From assembly GCF_000220395.1 (NCBI RefSeq), contig NW_004086990.1, positions 62,001-126,000 of the forward strand: a stretch of DNA of 64,000 nt, read 5' to 3'. A model generated the notes under the pieces. That model made no database searches. It saw only the letters and a program-made list of their open reading frames with translations, and had not been told where the DNA came from. Below are positions 60,491-64,000 of the stretch, piece by piece. The translations under genes and the position numbers were made by a program. Each line of letters opens with the position of its first letter. The first letter of the stretch is position 1. The DNA is from Ichthyophthirius multifiliis. Lineage: Eukaryota; Ciliophora; Oligohymenophorea; Hymenostomatida.

Positions 60491-61305
60491 TATAATATGT
60501 TTTTTATTTTATTATATGTATATATATATTTATTTTATTTAAATATATTTTTAATTAATAATATCTATTTATATAAAATTAATATCTATATATAATTTAT
60601 ATTTTTTTTATTTATTTATAAAATTAAAATTAATAATATTTATTTTATATTATATAAACTAAAAATATAATTATATCTTTGTCTCATTATTTTATTTTTA
60701 ATATTTAATATTTTTGTATTTTCTAAATTAATTATTAATTTCTTATATTAGATATTTTCTTTTTTATATTATTAATAATTTATTTTTTTAATATATAAAA
60801 TTTTATATAAATAAATATTTTTAAAATAGACAGTTATATAATATTTATAATATATTTTTTTTTTATAATAATAATATCTATTTTTATTTAAAAAATATAA
60901 ATCTTTTTTTTCTATCAAATTATCTATTTAATAAATTTAAAAATTCAATATTAAAATTATTTTATTAAAAATATTTTAATTTTATATTTACTAAATTTAT
61001 ATTATAAATAAAAACTATAAAAGAAATAATTTTTTATTTTTATAGTATTTTAATTAATAAAATTAAATATTTTTTACAAAAAATAATTAAATAAATACCT
61101 GAAAAATATAAAGCAAATATAATATAAATTTTAAATACAAATTGTTCACATTCACAATTTTTATATCAATATTATCCTTTTTTTTATTTTACATATTTTT
61201 TATTATTTTACAGTATAATCTTTCTAATATATTGCTCTAAATTAATTAAAATATATGATAAACATACATAAAAAATTAATAACATGTCGTAAAAATATAA
61301 TATCG

Positions 61306-61306
61306 C

Positions 61307-61382
<76 letters not shown>
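61306..61382. repeat. Long (TA)n microsatellite
   Basis: About 38 TA dinucleotides with one CA interruption near the left end; the longest TA tract in the window. Confidence 0.85.
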
Positions 61383-61385
<3 letters not shown>

Positions 61386-61554
61386 TTAAAAAGAGTTTAA
61401 AGAAACCTTAATAAATTACAATTTTAAAGGAATTTAGGAAACGTCATATTGTTTGAATATATATTTGAAAAACTATGAAGTATATAGATTTTATGTAATC
61501 AACATAATAATAAATAAAAGAAGTATAATTTCTTTAAAATTAGCATTATGAGAC

Positions 61555-62450
61555 ATATATGCAAAAAAATATATATTTAGCTTTAAGTTTACCAAATGCA
61601 ATTTTTTTTAGTAAATTTGTAAAAAAGAAAACGTTATTTAATACTCTGTTAATTTTTACGTTTGAAAAGGATAATATGTCCCATTTATTATTTTTATTTT
61701 GGTGTTTTTCATTCAAAATAGGACTAAAAATAATTTTTTATAGGTTAAATTGACAATAAATATTTATATTTTAACCAAAAGTATTTAGATAATTTACTTC
61801 CTATAGTTGAAATATATATAGGAGGAAGAAAATTGCAAAATATAAAAAATAATAATATCATTATTGAATAAAAAAAAAAATTGAATAATTTACATAAAAT
61901 AAATAATAATCAACATAAATTAACTTAAAAATTAATTAATAATAGATAATAACTATTAATTTAAGAAAGAAAATTAATAAAGATAATAAATTTTTGTTAT
62001 AAAGAATTATTTTATCTCCTTCTTGTTTTAAAAAAATAAAAAATGATAATTCTTTTACTTATACAAGTTATATAATACTGGTAAGGAAATAAAAAAGAAT
62101 AAATGTAGTCTGATAATTCCGAGAATAATTTAAATTATATTTAAGGAATAAAATATGTTCATTTTGATATTTATAAAAGGACTGAAGTTTTATATGAATA
62201 AGTATCTGGGTTTTGTAAAATAAAAAAAAAAAAAGAATTCAAATTTTTAATAGAAAAAAATCATAAAGAGAAAATTATTGAAGAATAAAAGAGGTTTATA
62301 AAATTAATAAAAAATATTCTTTAGATAGAAATAATTAATTTATGTTAAGAATTTATTTTTGAACTTATGGATATTATTAAAAAATTAAATGCTTGTAAAG
62401 AAAAGAGCTTTTTCAAAAAGGATAAAATTATAGTTTTATAAAATTATTGA
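61555..62450 (+). CDS. Unknown basic protein, start uncertain
   Basis: From about 61745 a single frame reads QIDNKYLYFNQKYLDNLLPI, then VEIYIGGRKLQNIKN and QERKLIKIINFCYKELFY. It continues as GIKYVHFDIYKRTEVLYEQ, VSGFCKIKKKKEFKFLIE and LCQEFIFELMDIIKKLNAC, to TGA 62448-62450: about 235 residues, Lys/Ile/Asn-rich, mostly helical. The acceptor ...tttttatag directly before it implies at least one upstream exon. An ATG-led frame at 61559 (MQKNIYLALSLPNAIFF) could supply it, but no clean junction was found. No family is recognised; there is no obvious membrane segment, apart from LLLVLKKQKMIILLLIQV, which is weakly hydrophobic. Confidence 0.5.
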
Positions 62451-62970
62451 AGTAGTTATGGATTGAAAACGGAAATAATATTTCAAAATTATATTCAGGG
62501 ACATATTGTTAAACTAAAAATGAATATAAAAAACTTAAATTTTAAAAAAGTTTAAGTAATTAAATATCATAAAGCATTTTAATAGAATATTTGAAAAAAA
62601 TAATAATATATAAAATAATAGTGTGTAAATATGTTTTTATTTTTATTATTGCTATGACCTTATATAAGTAAATTGATTGATTGATTAAAATTATAATATA
62701 AATGCGATTATTAAAAATAAATAAAAATGAAATTAAAAGAACATATATTTTTAAAATAATAAAAATTTAGTTTATTTGCTATAATTTAAACTATAAATAA
62801 ATAATACTATTTTATATTAATTTTTTAGTATTGTTATTATTTTTATTTTATATTTGATTTTTTAAAGTTAAAATTTATAAATAATTCTGTTTTGTATATT
62901 TTTTTTAAAAAAAATTATTTATTAATTAATAATTATAAAAAAACAACAAATGTAAAAATTTTAAATAATA

Positions 62971-63015
<45 letters not shown>

Positions 63016-63092
63016 AAAAAAAAAAATTATTTATTATTTAAAATATAATATAATATTAGTTTATATTAAATAAAAATATTATAATAAATAGA
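62451..63092. other. AT-rich spacer with TA and poly-A runs
   Basis: No gene seen. A TA tract (62975-63010) runs into an 18-base poly-A (63010-63027) upstream of the next gene. Confidence 0.5.
62975..63010. repeat. (TA)n tract
   Basis: About 17 TA dinucleotides immediately followed by poly-A. Confidence 0.8.
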
Positions 63093-63670
63093 ATGTAATA
63101 AAATAAATATTCAGTATTTCCATTATATGCAAATTTAATAGAATATTGCATGTAATTTGTTGAAGATATAGTAATATTATATATATCGCCTATTTATGAT
63201 TAATTAAAATAAATATATCCTTTAAATATTATTTTTTATACAGGGATAATTTTATATTTTTTTTCAGATATATTAAATATAATAAACATCTTATTAAAAG
63301 GAAATAAAAAATAAAAAGTTCAATTAATTAATAATAATATTTATTTTAAAAATGGAAAATAATTAGAAAATTAGATAATGAATATTCGACAATAATTAAG
63401 TGAATTAAAATAAGAATTATTAACATATAATAAATACTAAACATAAAATGAAAATAATAATAATACTAATTAAATAGATAAAAATTAAAACTAATTAGAT
63501 ATTTTAGAAATAAACAATAAATTAGAATAAATTATTAATTATTAAGATGAATTCAAATAAAATATACAAAATTCGAATATATAAATATTAAAAGATATAT
63601 AAGATTTAAGAAAAAAAAATGATTATAATATATAAATATAAATATATATATATAAAATTATATATATAAA
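63093..63670 (+). CDS. Coiled-coil protein with hydrophobic N-terminus, 3' end unclear
   Basis: The ATG at 63093 gives MQQNKYSVFPLYANLIEYC, then FVEDIVILYISPIYDQLKQ and YPLNIIFYTGIILYFFSD, a probable membrane segment. A long Gln/Asn/Lys/Glu heptad region follows (LENQIMNIRQQLSELKQE, LEINNKLEQIINYQDEF, ILKDIQDLRKKND). No TGA occurs in this frame before the right edge of the window. A TGA lies one base out of frame directly after an A9 run near 63620-63630 and would end the protein sensibly if that run were mis-sized. I place the end approximately after the coiled coil. The function is unknown. Confidence 0.5.
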
Positions 63671-63799
63671 TATGTATATATATATATTTTTTTTTAATTT
63701 AATATATACATATTTATTTATTTTTTTATAAATATTTTTTTTATTTATAAAATTTTTAAAAAAATTAAATATATATAATTTATTAATATTTTTATTTTT

Positions 63800-64000
63800 T
63801 ATATAAAAATTTCATTTTTTTTTTTTTTCTTTTTCTTCTTCTTTTTCAGTTTTTATTCCATATATAACTTCATTCATATATGATTTTGCAAATTCTTAAT
63901 ATTCTCGTTCTATTTATTCATCTTCGTCTTATTAAGATTCCTAATTATATTTAAAAAACATAAAAATATATTATATAATATAAGATACATCTTTTTTTTA
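63800..64000 (-). CDS. Partial acidic/basic C-terminal region of a minus-strand gene
   Basis: The minus strand reads NQESQQDEDEQIEREYQEF, then AKSYMNEVIYGIKTEKEEEK and a Lys run, coding in character and helical. The gene enters from beyond the right edge. A TGA follows the A15 run at about 63814-63828 one base out of the frame used above, so the protein probably ends there. It converges with the plus-strand coiled-coil gene. Too short to identify. Confidence 0.45.

Larger units (their letters stand above)
60394..61440. other. AT-rich intergenic region with two simple repeats
   Basis: No coding signal. Holds the TTTAA pentanucleotide repeat (60435-60490) and a long TA tract (61306-61382). Confidence 0.55.

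Noticed and set aside
1-64000. tRNA, rRNA, CRISPR array, insertion sequence or telomeric G-rich repeats
   Set aside because: No stretch with the needed structure or base composition was recognised; simple AT repeats are the only tandem arrays. A covariance-model search would be needed to exclude tRNAs firmly.

Overview
The window reads as macronuclear-type DNA of a ciliate. Base composition is extremely AT-rich (most intergenic stretches are almost pure A+T). The genes make sense only if TAA and TAG code for glutamine and TGA is the main, perhaps only, stop. Introns are short, AT-rich and GT..AG, mostly 40-60 nt, with a few of 20-25 nt and some of 100-260 nt. This code and composition fit an oligohymenophorean ciliate (a Tetrahymena or Ichthyophthirius relative). 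The species cannot be fixed from the sequence. About 20 genes lie on both strands. No rRNA, tRNA, CRISPR, insertion sequence or telomere repeat was recognised.

Layout. 0-13.5 kb: a minus-strand gene running off the left edge; a small BLOC1S2-like coiled-coil gene (+); an acylation-motif (MGPCYC) protein (-); a leucine-rich-repeat gene with very short introns (+); a roughly 900-residue helical protein (-); a decayed coding remnant (+); a second LRR gene (+); and a small membrane protein (-). 13.7-24.5 kb: an intronless YeeE/YedE-like transporter (+), splicing factor 1/branch-point-binding protein (-), a cyclic-nucleotide-binding K+ channel (+) and a coiled-coil protein (+). 24.9-36.1 kb: an unresolved minus-strand coding region, a broken PKA regulatory-subunit copy (+), and a 7.5-kb minus-strand gene with a PHD-type zinc module at each end and a very long polyglutamine middle. 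37-49 kb: a weak coding remnant (+), a small MGN-start protein (-), a plasma-membrane-type Ca2+-ATPase (-), an unknown basic protein (+), a PKA catalytic subunit (-) and an aldo-keto reductase (-). 49.5-64 kb: two coiled-coil genes, a giant (+) gene, a further unknown gene, and a convergent pair at the right edge.

The most unusual locus is 52742-60393. It encodes a CHAT-like caspase-fold domain, a Cys/His-rich linker, an NB-ARC/STAND ATPase and helical repeats. A second, degenerate CHAT-like region, a second STAND ATPase and a Gln-rich tail follow, apparently in one reading path. This resembles NLR-type immune or cell-death switches.

A signalling theme runs through the window: K+ channel with a cyclic-nucleotide domain, Ca2+ pump, PKA catalytic subunit with an altered activation loop, and a PKA-R pseudogene. 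The genes are separately transcribed units, however, and nothing in the sequence shows that they act together. Exon chains were joined by eye, so boundaries are approximate unless a start or stop codon is given.
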